A stretch of 64,000 nt of DNA. Source: Hyalella azteca. Taxonomy: Eukaryota > Arthropoda > Malacostraca > Amphipoda > Hyalellidae. A program made the position numbers and the translations under genes. Under the pieces are notes generated by a model that saw nothing but the letters and a program-made list of their open reading frames with translations, did no database searches and was not told where the DNA came from. This document shows positions 13,701 to 24,000 of the stretch, piece after piece. The DNA lies in NCBI RefSeq assembly GCF_000764305.2, contig NW_025940648.1:369998-433997 (forward strand), read 5' to 3'. Numbering within the stretch: position 1 is the stretch's first letter; each line of letters begins with the position of its first letter.

Positions 13701-14916
13701 CATCAAAGTATAAACTTCATGAATAAATTATGATTTAACAAATTATTTGATTCGCCGGGAATGCACATTACATTTATATCATTGGTTTACTGCAGAATAC
13801 CCCACCGGCCCGAGAAGCAGCTGCAGCTGCGGATAGGGGTGCACTCGGGCCCGTGCGTGGCCGGGGTGGTGGGGCAAAAAATGCCGCGCTATTGTCTCTT
13901 CGGCGACACTGTCAACACCGCATCCAGGATGGAAAGCTATGGCCAACGTGAGTTAAAAAATCCATCAAAACGAGACTTGATACTGAATGGCGATCGTAAA
14001 TGTTGATCATTTGATTAGTTAAAAGAGCATACGTTCAACATTTCAGGACATTATATATTCGAGTGTTTCGAATACGAAAGCCTAACGTCCGGACAATTTC
14101 AATTTTTGCTTATTGCATCATTTTATGCTTCAGCGATGAAGATTCACATTTCGAGCAGCACGCAGGAGCTGCTCAAGCAACACTACCCACAGTTCCGCCT
14201 CGAGTTGAGGGGACCTGTTGAAATGAAGGTGAGGCTTGAGATGCTTGGCTTTATTTTCAATCGAGGCGTGAGTCGAGAATCAATATCTAGCCACTTAAAT
14301 TCTTCATCCATTTGATTTTGAACTTTTAAATTCAATTGACAATAGTTCATAAATCATTTGTTTCTTGACATTTTATTATATCAATTGTGAAATCGACTGA
14401 TTGTTTTGAGTTCCATCCAATGCAGGGCACAATACAATACAATGTACAATAACATTTTCTAAAATTTCATTATTACAAAAAAAATACGCAAAATCTACGT
14501 TCCCAGACGCATGTTCCTCGCAAGAAATTCATGTTTTCATACAACAGGGTAAAGGTGTAGTGACGACCTACTGGCTAAACGGCGAAGAAACGCCAGCAAC
14601 ATCGACGGATGCTGAGAAAAGCAAGTTCCTGATAACGGACAGAATGAGACCGAGCTTGAGCCACAACGCGATCGGCGGTCACGAGCAAGCAACAAGACTG
14701 CACTCCAATGTGGAGACAGGGTCAGGCAGCGAAGAGCTCGACATGCAAACTTGGCACGACTATTCTGCTCCAGTTACTCCTCATCTTGCAACGCGACAAC
14801 AAACCAACAGTCGCAGTAATAACGCATCAAGGAGTGACCTCAAGGTTATTCTGTCCCTCGACAGTGATTGTCACATTCCTCTGTTGACAAACAACAAGGA
14901 AAACTCTTCCGTGTAG
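192..14916 (+). CDS. Receptor-type guanylate cyclase, gene A (5' exon off-window)
   Basis: Single-pass membrane guanylate cyclase of the natriuretic-peptide-receptor/Gyc32E type, converting GTP to cGMP. Coding exons, numbered as in gene B: 2 192-444, 3 879-953, 4 1126-1283, 5 1584-1818, 6 2159-2276, 7 2705-2828, 8 3058-3307, 9 3514-3614, 10 4587-4740, 11 4996-5080, 12 6783-6942, 13 7150-7209, 14 7499-7576, 15 8590-8766, 16 8931-9102, 17 9238-9408, 18 9648-9813, 19 10215-10364, 20 11937-12060, 21 12525-12593, 22 13208-13329, 23 13796-13947, 24 14134-14228, 25 14548-14916 (stop TAG). The lengths sum to 3,618 nt in one open frame, 1,205 codons plus stop. All introns are GT-AG except the one after exon 20, which starts with GC. 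Exon 1 (signal peptide) must lie left of position 1: in gene B it is 285 bp upstream of exon 2, and here only 191 bp are available. The ligand is unknown. Confidence 0.93.
3901..3974 (+). other. Long intronic hairpin in gene A (33-nt arms, 8-nt loop)
   Basis: Positions 3901-3933 and 3942-3974 are inverted repeats with two mismatches, separated by 8 nt. Outside them, GTGTTCA at about 3893-3899 can pair with TGAACAC at about 3986-3992, extending the stem after an internal loop. The hairpin lies in the intron between exons 9 and 10 and has no counterpart in gene B. The size suits a microRNA precursor, but the arms are nearly perfect, which also suits a young foldback insertion. No function is assigned. 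Confidence 0.6.
4996..5080 (+). CDS. Gene A transmembrane exon 11
   Basis: This 85-nt exon (phase 1 in, phase 2 out) follows an AACAG acceptor and ends at GTGAGT. It encodes [14 protein letters not shown] followed by [13 protein letters not shown], a hydrophobic stretch of about 20 residues, and exon 12 then opens with a basic RKYLKEK. This is the single membrane span, with the positive-inside side facing the cytoplasm. Confidence 0.92.
5081..6782. other. Large gene A intron, no gene seen
   Basis: This 1.7-kb AT-rich intron lies between the transmembrane exon and the juxtamembrane exon. I see no second gene, RNA gene or clear mobile element in it. Confidence 0.6.
6783..9813 (+). CDS. Gene A juxtamembrane segment and kinase-homology domain, exons 12-18
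   Basis: Exon 12 encodes the basic juxtamembrane segment. Exon 13 aligns with the glycine-rich region. Exon 14 has VAVKRL, keeping the ATP-contacting lysine. Exon 15 has [10 protein letters not shown], the hinge. Exon 16 has [11 protein letters not shown] and VTDFG, so the catalytic aspartate of HRD is replaced by asparagine in HGN, as in natriuretic peptide receptors. Exon 17 has LWSAPEML and [14 protein letters not shown], and exon 18 has RPMIGND and NRLPL. This is a pseudokinase, known in the family to bind ATP and regulate the cyclase rather than phosphorylate. Lengths and phases join without a break. Confidence 0.92.
10034..10530. repeat. Intronic repeat pair, left copies (10034-10083 and 10436-10530)
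   Basis: Two short segments recur farther right in gene A's introns: 10034-10083 resembles 11339-11388, and 10436-10530 resembles 12157-12252. Each pair is roughly 90% alike by eye, in the same order and orientation. The copies flank exon 19 and exon 20, so these are intronic duplications or copies of a dispersed repeat. No coding potential is seen. Confidence 0.6.
10215..10364 (+). CDS. Gene A dimerisation coiled coil, exon 19
   Basis: This 150-nt exon encodes about 50 residues rich in E, K, L and Q, including [14 protein letters not shown] and [18 protein letters not shown]. This is the signalling helix linking the kinase-homology and cyclase domains in receptor guanylate cyclases; it forms a parallel coiled coil that positions two cyclase domains as a dimer. 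The LLYQLLP ending is typical of the family. Acceptor CCAG at 10211-10214, donor GTGAGT at 10365. Confidence 0.92.
10365..11936. other. Large gene A intron with a GC-richer island
   Basis: The 1.57-kb intron between exons 19 and 20. The stretch 11,400-11,880 is visibly richer in G and C than its flanks and holds no open frame or recognised domain. It may be an old, unclassified repeat. The right copy of a 50-bp intronic repeat is at 11339-11388. Confidence 0.45.
11937..14228 (+). CDS. Gene A class III guanylate cyclase catalytic domain, exons 20-24
   Basis: Five exons form the catalytic core. Exon 20 has [14 protein letters not shown] with the first metal-binding aspartate. Exon 22 has [15 protein letters not shown] with the second aspartate and the purine-recognition glutamate typical of guanylate specificity. 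Exon 23 has [14 protein letters not shown] with the catalytic asparagine and arginine. Exon 24 ends the domain with [10 protein letters not shown] before the GKG of exon 25. All catalytic residues I can check are present, so the enzyme should be active. Exon 21 ([11 protein letters not shown]) and exon 22 join in phase 0. Exon 23 is GC-rich and nearly identical to its partner in gene B. Confidence 0.95.
12061..12524 (+). other. GC-AG intron after exon 20 of gene A
   Basis: The donor reads CAG|GCAAGT, a near-perfect 5' splice site except for C at intron position 2. The acceptor is TTACAG before 12525. Gene B has an ordinary GTGAGT at the same junction, and reading frame and catalytic motif demand splicing here. 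The intron also carries the right copy of the 95-bp repeat (12157-12252). Confidence 0.85.
12745..12782. repeat. Perfect 15-bp inverted repeat in a gene A intron
   Basis: The arm 12745-12759 pairs perfectly with 12768-12782 around an 8-nt loop. A (TA)n run lies just upstream. It lies between exons 21 and 22. Possible small foldback remnant; no function assigned. Confidence 0.6.
14548..14916 (+). CDS. Gene A cytoplasmic tail, exon 25
   Basis: The last exon starts [14 protein letters not shown], closing the cyclase domain, then runs about 110 residues of low-complexity, Ser/Thr/Asn-rich tail to a TAG stop. The tail contains YSAPVTPHL (about 14761-14787), a form of the SAPxTP motif that appears twice in gene B's tail. 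The rest is barely alignable with gene B, as expected for a disordered tail. Confidence 0.9.
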   Translation, partial: GKGVVTTYWLNGEETPATSTDAEKSKFLITDRMRPSLSHNAIGGHEQATRLHSNVETGSGSEELDMQTWHDYSAPVTPHLATRQQTNSRSNNASRSDLKVILSLDSDCHIPLLTNNKENSSV

Positions 14917-15096
14917 ATTAAGAGATTGCATTCTTGGACGCATATATTTACTCGCAGAGAATTAGCCGTATTAATTGATGTATTTTCTGCAGAATTAAGG
15001 AATTAAGCCAAAATATGGGTATAGTTACGACTATATATATATATACTGGTGCCAACTTATTTCAAGAGCTGTGAATGTATATCCATGATCATTAGT

Positions 15097-15102
15097 AATA
15101 AA
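15097..15102 (+). terminator. Candidate polyadenylation signal of gene A
   Basis: AATAAA 181 bp downstream of the stop codon. Further AATAAA-like runs follow near 15,335, so the true 3' end is not fixed by sequence alone. Confidence 0.5.
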
Positions 15103-18100
15103 CCCTTCTATAGCACAGGTGCTCCTACATTGCACCCTACGTCGTCGTCATTCTAAAGTTGTAAAAACTATTGTAAATTTCTCCAGAACATTCTTTATTT
15201 CTAGAAAAGAACTATAAATTATAATTACATTTAATACATTCATGAGTTCAGCATTATTTACTTCAAATCCTTTACGCTGAATTTTTACTTCGAATTCTTA
15301 ATTAGTAGAGTATAGTCTTCATGTACATGAATACTAAATAAATAAATTAATTTTACTAAAAAAACTCTTCAAAGTTATCTAGCTGTCACACATGCATATA
15401 ATCTTCGTCCATACCTGCCATACGAAGCATATTGTAGGAATTTGAGAACGAATCTAATGTTATCTAGTTAATTAATTACCGTAAAAATATTTTCCTGTAT
15501 TTTAGAATATTACCCAAGAGAATAATTTAATTAAGACAGCAAATATATTTTAAGTTATATATAAATTTAAGTAGCATTAACCATCGGGATCAAAGCAAGT
15601 GCGGCTACATTTTAAAGGTGAAACAGAATGTAATATAAGAAACAGAATGACTTTCGGATGTTACACGACCTAAGTTCTTCGTATAAAGAGTATGGTTAGC
15701 ACTATAATCATGAGATAAATACTGCATAAGTGCTTTTGAATACAACATACAAACCAAAACATAGAAAAAAGTAACGGATAGATTATAGCTTTCAAAACGA
15801 AGAAATAAGCAAGCCACATGTTTATAATCGGGTTACGGTCTTCAGCTGCATCTTACAGTTTAACATCTCCGAATTTGTGCGCGATCTTATGAATGAATGA
15901 ATGAATGAATGTCATCGTGCATATATTGATATTCTGTGACATGTAAATAAGTCGTGTGGTATTCACTGGTACCTGTAACTACCTCTAGAATTAGAAAATC
16001 TATAATCAAACAATAGGTATACATATTATTATTTGCTCTCGGAATTACAAAAGAGAATAATCGAATTGATACGATTGGTTTCGATTTTGGCAAGAATTTA
16101 TTTTTATAATTTCGAATTTGTTTGCTAATAAGTATTGTTTACACACGTGCGACCGATGACCAGAGAATTCGTTGGTTTATATTATTCGTTGGTTATATAT
16201 AATAAGTATTGATAGAGGATTCGTGTGTTCTTCGCTTGAAATATATATATATATATATACTTAATACAGTTCTGTAAATTACTTTCCTACGATAAAAGAT
16301 TTGCATTAGGATTTAAAGTCCAAACATTAAGTTAACGAAACAATATCAGTGAATCGTTTAAACAAGTGCCAGTAATAATTTCGCAAACATAACAAACACA
16401 ATACGCTGGCAGACTGCCGATACAGATGATCGGAGAGGCCGAAGAGAAAATTATTGAGCGTTAACGGGAGCTGGCGGCTGTTTATCTTTCTGCCAAAATT
16501 AAAAGCAAGCAAGTAATGATGGAAATATTACAATATCGTTAATATATTATATTCATAATCTTTGATTATTTAAATTAAAATTAGGAAAAATGAACTTTTT
16601 ACGAGAGAAATTCTCTCTAATTAGCACTCTCATCATGAGAGTGCACCCATATGAGACGTTCTGCAAGGAAGTAGGACTCTCCTACTTGGGGCCTGTGCAC
16701 ACCCCCAATTCCTGAGCTAAAAGTGGCTGTGATAGTGAAAAATTAAGGTTTTTTAAAATCCAATATGTGATATTTTCTGCATTAATTGAGCTTACACAAT
16801 AACCTAACCATAGCGAAGTATAAAACGCTGCTTTACCCTCAAAATTATATTCTTTATTGATCCAAAGCCTTCGCTTGTCATATCGGGTTCGTAAGTCCAC
16901 AGGTTTCACAGTCTAGGTTGATGCAGGTATTTCTTTACTTTTTTTAATTTTAAAGCACAAAAGCACAATACGCGAGCCAATCAAATTTTAAACTTAGATT
17001 ACATGGCACAGATGATCTCATGATTTAATAAAATCAACTAATTTTAGCTTCTATGTGCTACTAAATTGGTTATTGTACGTTAATCTTAATATACTGCTGA
17101 TGCAATAAAGAAATTAATTGTTAGTGTATTCTAACATGAACTCTTACTCTTCGCTGCAGCGCTGGCTTTGGTAACAGTTTCTACTGGCACCGGTCGACAG
17201 AAATTCTTATATTTCGCTTCCTATTAGCGGCCTATGTCAATGGATCAATATGCACAGCATCTGCGTTAACAAAAGTTTACCGCCATCAAAGTGAAAGAGC
17301 ACGAAAGCGATTGGCAATCAGTCAAATTGATAGAATATTTTTCAACTACCGTGAAATTTCTCGCACGAAACGAGTGTTTAATAATTAATTTTTTCCGTTT
17401 AACATAACAACGCGCATTTTGAAAGGAATGTCGAGTATACCCGTATCTTTCTGCATTTCTATATAAGAAATTTAAAGCCAACAACTATTCAAATTGTTAT
17501 TTGTAGTATCGTGTATGTATATATTATAATTATCAACTTTAAATCATTGTGGTTGATGTCGATAAATTCATATCATGAGATTTGACATAAGCTTTCTTCA
17601 CAACATAATATATATTATTACATTAAAGGCATCAATCAATCAACAAGCCTAATCATAGTTAATCTCCCATCTGACAAACTTAATTTGTAATTTATCTCGC
17701 GATTTCTCAACATGAGCTTAATGTGTCAGATATATACGAGCGGAAAGCGGAGTTCAACAACGAAGTCTGACTGCAGAAAACAGCGCTCTTACGTAGCCAG
17801 CCGCAGCAATAGTTACTCATCAACTTTCATTTTAAAGAGAGAATGTAAGAGAATGCGGCTTGATTCAATTGCCGTTGTTCTATCAGCAAAAACGTCCCCA
17901 TTCGAAACGTCTTCGATGAAAATATGGTGAATTGACAGGGCATTTTTCTGGTAAATTTCCGATTTGGTAAATTCATCAAAAATTTGCTCTTTAAGCAAAC
18001 AAGTGATGAAAATATGCTTGAAATGATTGGAGTAAGGTTTGTCAGGTCTCATTCACTTTCTAGTTGTGAAATCAATGGGATCGTATCTAAAACATCGGCT

Positions 18101-18643
18101 AAAGGGAAGTAGGTGTTATGGCTTAAAAATTTCTGACCAAATTTAAAACATATCAGTCTGGCCACAGCAAAATTTACCGATAGGTTATTTCCGTTGCAAT
18201 TATTGTGAAAACATCGCGCGAAGAGATATTTTGGTGTCATAAACAGCTGTAATCTTATCAAACTGATAGCAGGACACTTGAATAAGGTGTTAACTCACCA
18301 AGAAATAGCCTCAATTCCTGGTATCGTGTCAAATAATTGACGATTTTTAAACTGTTTATTTCTCTGAAAGATGTGACAGACATCTAAATGGCCGTCTGTG
18401 ATGCAATTAAGTAAAAATACAGAAGGCAGAATAATACGATATGAAAAATATTGTCATGATCGACTTCAAATAGAGTCTCTTCGATTAGGATAAGCGCATT
18501 CCAAGATAACCTCACCGTCACAGTTCATGTTTTATCACAGATACACGATAAGAAATAACGTTTCACTGTTAACGCTTAAATTTGTAATTTTATTTCGCTG
18601 CGATCTCCGATTAAATACCTCCACAGCAGTGAGCATCGACTGT

Positions 18644-18965
18644 GAACGTTTGGACGTCAGTGGAAAGTTGGTAGTGGTCGTGCTTACACAAGTACAGGTC
18701 CGATGTAGTCTTTTTGGAAGAAGATGTGAATAGATCCAAAATTTTGATATGTACAAATTAAATAAAATGTGGGCAATGAAAGTGAAATAATTTTCAGTTC
18801 GAGTGCGAACGTTTGGACGTCAGTGGAAAGTTGGTAGTGGTGGTGCTTACACAAGTACAGGTCCGATGTAGTCTTATTGGAAGAAGATGTGAATAGATCC
18901 AAAATTTTTATATAAACAAATTAAACAAAATGTGTGCAATGAAAGTGAAATAATTTTCAGTTCCC
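18644..18965. repeat. Two-copy tandem duplication, period 163 bp
   Basis: 18644-18806 is repeated at 18807-18965 with about a dozen differences. The copies begin GAACGTTTGGACGTCAGTGG and end with TAATTTTCAGTTC. An open frame crosses copy 1 on the + strand but is not kept in copy 2, so I do not call it coding. Confidence 0.8.
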
Positions 18966-19661
18966 GCGTTTCTGGTGCTTCTAATATAGTTATATTTAAG
19001 TACGTGATTAGAAATTTCTATTCCGACACTACAATCAATCATGGAGAGTGTTTAAAACACTACTTTTAATTAATTCGAGCTAATTGGTATCAATAAAGTT
19101 TGACTTCCAATCGATTCCCATATTTTAGCCTAATAGAGGAATAATTGTTTCATAAATAACGTTTTTTATTAGTTCGACGTTCAGTCATTCGAATTTATGA
19201 GGAATTCGAACTATGAGGAATTTTTAATTTCTTAATTTACACGCGATATGATAGTTCCTGGACTTAGAGACATTTTGGAGGGATATCTATCCACAGTACG
19301 TGCAGGTTAACGGTTAATAGGCGTCTTCACTCCTTTGATTTTGATAACGTACTATGTTCTTCCTGTGTTCACAACGAGAAATGTATAAATAATGGAAAAA
19401 TCTGTTTTATTTTTGAATATCGTGTTGCATCGTGTGAATTACGTCAATTCGATTGTCATTAATCAAGCAAAGCTAATGACTCAGACGGATGCAACACTGT
19501 AGCGTTGAGCCTGGCCGATAAGTTATGATTGTTATGATAAGCGAAGATAATACAGAGCGCAATCATAAATAGACATGTCAAGTTGAACGTGACGCAAGTT
19601 TATCAAAAAATTGAAATGGTCTGTTACGCGCCAGCAGGTTTCAAGTATCATGCAGCAATAT

Positions 19662-19740
19662 CATCTGAAATCATTACTAGTATTGGTCATCCGGAATCTT
19701 TAATAGTATTGATCATCTGGACTCATTACTAGTATTGGTG
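19662..19740. repeat. Three short tandem repeats of about 28 bp
   Basis: Three degenerate units share the core ATTACTAGTATTGGT or a close variant. Intergenic; no function seen. Confidence 0.55.
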
Positions 19741-20377
19741 TGAAAAAAACATTCATCACAACTCAGAAAATACTAGTTAATTTCATGAAATCGTTTGCGT
19801 TAGAGAAGTGTGCAACCATTCAGCACTCGCATGCAGTTCGCATTCTTCTACTGATTTACCGTGACGTAAAGCAGTCATTTCGAAAAGTTTCGTCTACACA
19901 ATCATATCTAATTCTTTTTCGAACTTGAAAATGTACAATCACGTCGGCTAAATTCCTTATCTTAAGGTCTACCTTGAAAATTATCAGAAAAAACATAACC
20001 TTGCATGTATTAGCAGCTAATTATAATTCCGTACAAAGCGACGAAAACGATTTAGCAAAAATGTTGCTCACAAATAATAAAGCTTTTAATTGACTACATA
20101 CGTAAGCCAATATCCGACGCTTCCCAATTTATCAAAGAACCTTGATATAGTTGCTCGGAAGTTTTTTATTAAATATAACAGCAGTGTGACAATAAAACAG
20201 ATCTATTTATATATGACTAGTCAGTTGATTGACGGGAGATCTGAACAGAAGCTGAAACTTTATAGCCAGATTAACAAGATAAGGTTCACGATAATGACCT
20301 CGTCGCTTCAGTAATACACTATGCACGTGAATATGCGTCAAAATATAATGCGATTCTAAATATATTTTAATTCAATA

Positions 20378-20406
20378 AAGTGACTTGGAGGTTGTCCAAG
20401 TCACTT
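20378..20406. repeat. Perfect 12-bp stem, 5-nt loop hairpin
   Basis: AAGTGACTTGGA at 20378-20389 pairs with TCCAAGTCACTT at 20395-20406 around GGTTG. Upstream of gene B by about 560 bp. Too short for a microRNA precursor; role unknown. Confidence 0.55.
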
Positions 20407-20969
20407 GCCAATGTGTTGATTATTCAGTGGAAATATGGGGCTCAAATCAATTCATTGCTGCATTCCAACCTCACTTTCAGATGAAATGAGAATTAACGTC
20501 AGATTTTTAGGAAGTTTTGGATTCAATTTGGCCGCAGAAAGTAATTTGATTACTTGAAAATTTTAAATTAGTCTTTCACTTCCATATTTTATATATGGTA
20601 TGAATTGTCGACTCCAGTTCAGAGGGCTATAATAAGACTTTTCAACGCTTTGTATTTGTTACAAATTTTAATTTTTCAGAAAATGGGGGCCTACGAGTTA
20701 GTTTGCTCCACTTCATGATACTCAAACCACTTTCCTGAAAGAAGAATAGATTGAAAAAAAAAATGTTTTCATTTTACCCCGTGTTCCAGATTTTTCTGAT
20801 TGCTATAGAACAGCGATTAAACGTTATCGCGTGCTTCAAGGAATGTTCATCTCTGTTTTACTGTTGTAATAGCAATTATCATGTGAAGATAATCATACTA
20901 GCCGCGAATCGTGGATTAAATCTTAAATTCAAGTAGGAACTGCGGAACCACGGCAACTGTCATTCAAAC

Positions 20970-21047
20970 ATGAGAATAACTATTTCTATGGGGCCTCAAA
21001 CCCTGGTCCATCAAATCATTTTCTTGTCAGTAGCTCTTCTATTTTCG
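20970..21047 (+). CDS. Gene B exon 1, signal peptide
   Basis: 26 codons: [15 protein letters not shown] followed by [11 protein letters not shown], a short basic start then a hydrophobic core, typical of a secretory signal peptide. The donor is GTAAGT at 21048 and the phase is 0, which joins exon 2 ([10 protein letters not shown]) cleanly. A second in-frame ATG at codon 7 would also leave the hydrophobic core intact, so the start could be there. Confidence 0.8.
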
Positions 21048-24000
21048 GTAAGTTTAACCTCGCAAATAATAAATTGTACCATGAACCGATAGTTCTTCTA
21101 TGAAGCACCTTGGTCTTGTAGTCAGAAAAACCGCCAAAATTCATTTCACTTTTGTTTCATCGTAAATTTATTTTAAAATTTGGAGATAGAATTAAAAAAT
21201 TCTAAATTGCTCTGCAGTTCCCTAATACTCAGAACTAGAATGGGACGAAAACGAGGCAAAAATCCAACTGTATCTAACCAATATAATTCTAATTTAATTC
21301 ATCTTCAATCTTTGATATTCTTTTTCAAGCAGACATCTCATGGGCAAGAATATGACTACAAATTGACTGAATACAAGACCTGTAACAAAGCAATCGATAT
21401 GGCGGTCTTGATGCAAAACTCAACGGCAATTCAGGCTCTCCCAGTAATTTACCTGGCCAAGAAGGACCTGGAAGAGCAGGGCCTAAGAGGTCCTCTTCAG
21501 AACTGGAGCATCCGAATCAAATACAGAGATACCAAAGGATCTAACGTGGACGCAGCCCTCGAAGCTTTCCGGCTGCATCACGAAGGTGAGCTCTCATACA
21601 GTAACGTTTAATCGAAAGCGCATTGAGCAGAAATCGCATAACTAGATTCAGGAGCATTTAACCAGGATTATGCGAATTATTCTAAAAAATATTACCTGTA
21701 AACGGAAATTATAGTTTCAGAATTTTAGGCCAGACGCACGAAAGCATAGTGAAATTCTTCGAATGATAAACTTATGCACTACACGCATGATTACGTAATT
21801 TCTATTGTAAAAGTAAGATTTTTTTATACGGCTCCGATTTCTTCCATCTCTGTGTCTATTTTAGGTATTGACACGAATTCCTAGATCAAAAACATAATAA
21901 CTCCTACATGCGACAAGCAATATCAACTGTCACATGAAAATCAGAAGTGACAGTTTAATGCTATTAGTGAGTATTAGTATTTATTATATTGCTATAAAAT
22001 CAATATAATATATATATTATATTTGTTATTAGTAAGGCAGCAGCCATTTCCTAGAACATGCATTAAACGGCCAGTTCTCTGAACTTGCAGCCAGCCTGAA
22101 GTGTCAGCGAGCAGTGGCACAGGTCCCTGCTGCGGAATGCGGCGAAGAGGAACTTTCTCAAATTGGTTAGTTATGTAATATTACGACACTTTTTGAATTT
22201 GGAAACAAAGGAGTAATTCGAAAATTCACTCCTATTTGAAGAAACTATCCCAAAAATTTCATCAGCGAAGACAGTGGAATATTCAGCGCGCTTGTTTTAT
22301 CGAGAATATAATTCCTACTGTTCAGATGTATTCCTGGGCCCTGTCGAAACCTACTCTGTGACAACCTTTGTTCGTCTGTCAACTCACTGGAACACGCCAG
22401 TCCTCAGCCCCGCTGGTAAAGACTTCCCCGGCGACCAGTCACTCTACAAGATACACGGACGATATTCCCAGGTACCTTGAACATGTATCCTTAGTCCTCA
22501 GTATCCTTAGTATTTGTTTGGGACATAGCAGTCCCAGGCTACGATGGATCGCCGCATGTAACACATACACATATTTCCCAGGATGACGAAATCGCAAGTG
22601 TTTTATGTTTTTGAGCCTGAGAACGAGATGAATAATTACAGATTAAAAGATGAATAATTAAATTCTAAAAGCTAATTAATTTGCTCAAATGAATCGAGCA
22701 AACTTCAAATTGTAGTACCAATGTAAATTTTTACGTTATGTTTTGCACAGGATAATATAACAATACCTGTGCTTTTCGAAGATTCCCGATATTGTCGTTT
22801 TTTAACTAAGCATGCAAATAAATAATAGACTGATATTGATTCACTAACTTCAGCTGGCGTCAAGCATACGGAAAATGTGGAAGGAATTGAATTGGACCCG
22901 CACGTACATTCTGTTCGAAGATTATTGTGAGGACACTGTGAAAGGGAGAACAGATTGTTTCCACGTAATGAATTCGATCAACGAGCAGCTGAAGAAGTAT
23001 AACTACACAGTTGATCACTCGTGTGTCAAAACACATAAGCATTACGATCCAGAAACACTCATAAAAACCATCGCAGAAAAAGCCAGAAGTGAGAAATTTA
23101 CGCCTAATTTTTATCAAGGTTTATGAAATATATGAAAACAAATGTTTATAATACAACACCGATCAGATGAGATAATTTTAAGGCTGGTAGAATCTTCCTT
23201 ACTCTTTATTTATCTGTATAACAATTTTCTGCTTCTTGAAAACATGAAATTATATAACATATGAAATAAAAAAAAATGTAGAGGTCTTTACTGAATATAG
23301 AAATTCTCTTCGTTTCTATCCTTGAATGAATAGTTCAAACGCCAAGTATCTAGTTTTAGGTTTATGAAATTTAATATTATTTTACAAACATGAATTCTAA
23401 CAGATGTCGCTTTTGTTAGTAAATAAAGGTTATGTGATTTCATTTTTCAGTTGTGTTGATGTGTTTCGAAAATCGATCACGTTTGATAGAGACAATGAAG
23501 GCGGCAAGAAATCCGAGTTACGCTTCTACGGAGGAATACGTTTTCATCAACGTAGACATTAGAAACAAGTAAGAACCCCGTTGTTAAATGCCGTCGACAT
23601 CTCCACCTATGAAACTATGAAAATATTAAGCCACTTGGAGGTTACCGATCTTTTTCGATGACCAGAGTGAATGGAAACAGAGATTCAGAGATTTTGTACC
23701 CAAATTCGTTTATTCCGACCGAGAGAAGCACAAAACTAACCACTTACCAACTAATTTTCTTTCCTTCTAGTCCTGAAGAAGACAACTCGTGGTTGGAACC
23801 GAATTCAACTGCAGAAAATTTCGAACCAATGTTTGTGATCACTTCTCGTACACCAGCAAGTGACGATTATAGAAATTTCACCAAACGAGTGAGTGTTTTA
23901 AATTTGACAGATTCTATATTTTTTATCATTCAAAATACGAAAAATACAGGATTACCTAAGATAATTGAAAAGAATCGCCATAGAGCCATAGAACATGGAA

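Larger units (their letters stand above)
15103..20969. other. Intergenic region between the two cyclase genes
   Basis: About 5.9 kb of AT-rich sequence. I see no convincing exon on either strand: open frames are short and lack paired splice sites or recognisable motifs. It holds simple repeats, including a five-unit GAAT run near 15,890 and a (TA)n run near 16,240, plus the tandem repeats and hairpin listed separately. Regulatory sequence for gene B should lie at the right end, but no clear TATA box or initiator was recognised. Confidence 0.55.

Noticed and set aside
18527..18902. Small gene across the 163-bp tandem duplication
   Set aside because: The frame is not shared by both copies and no splice sites or domain support it.
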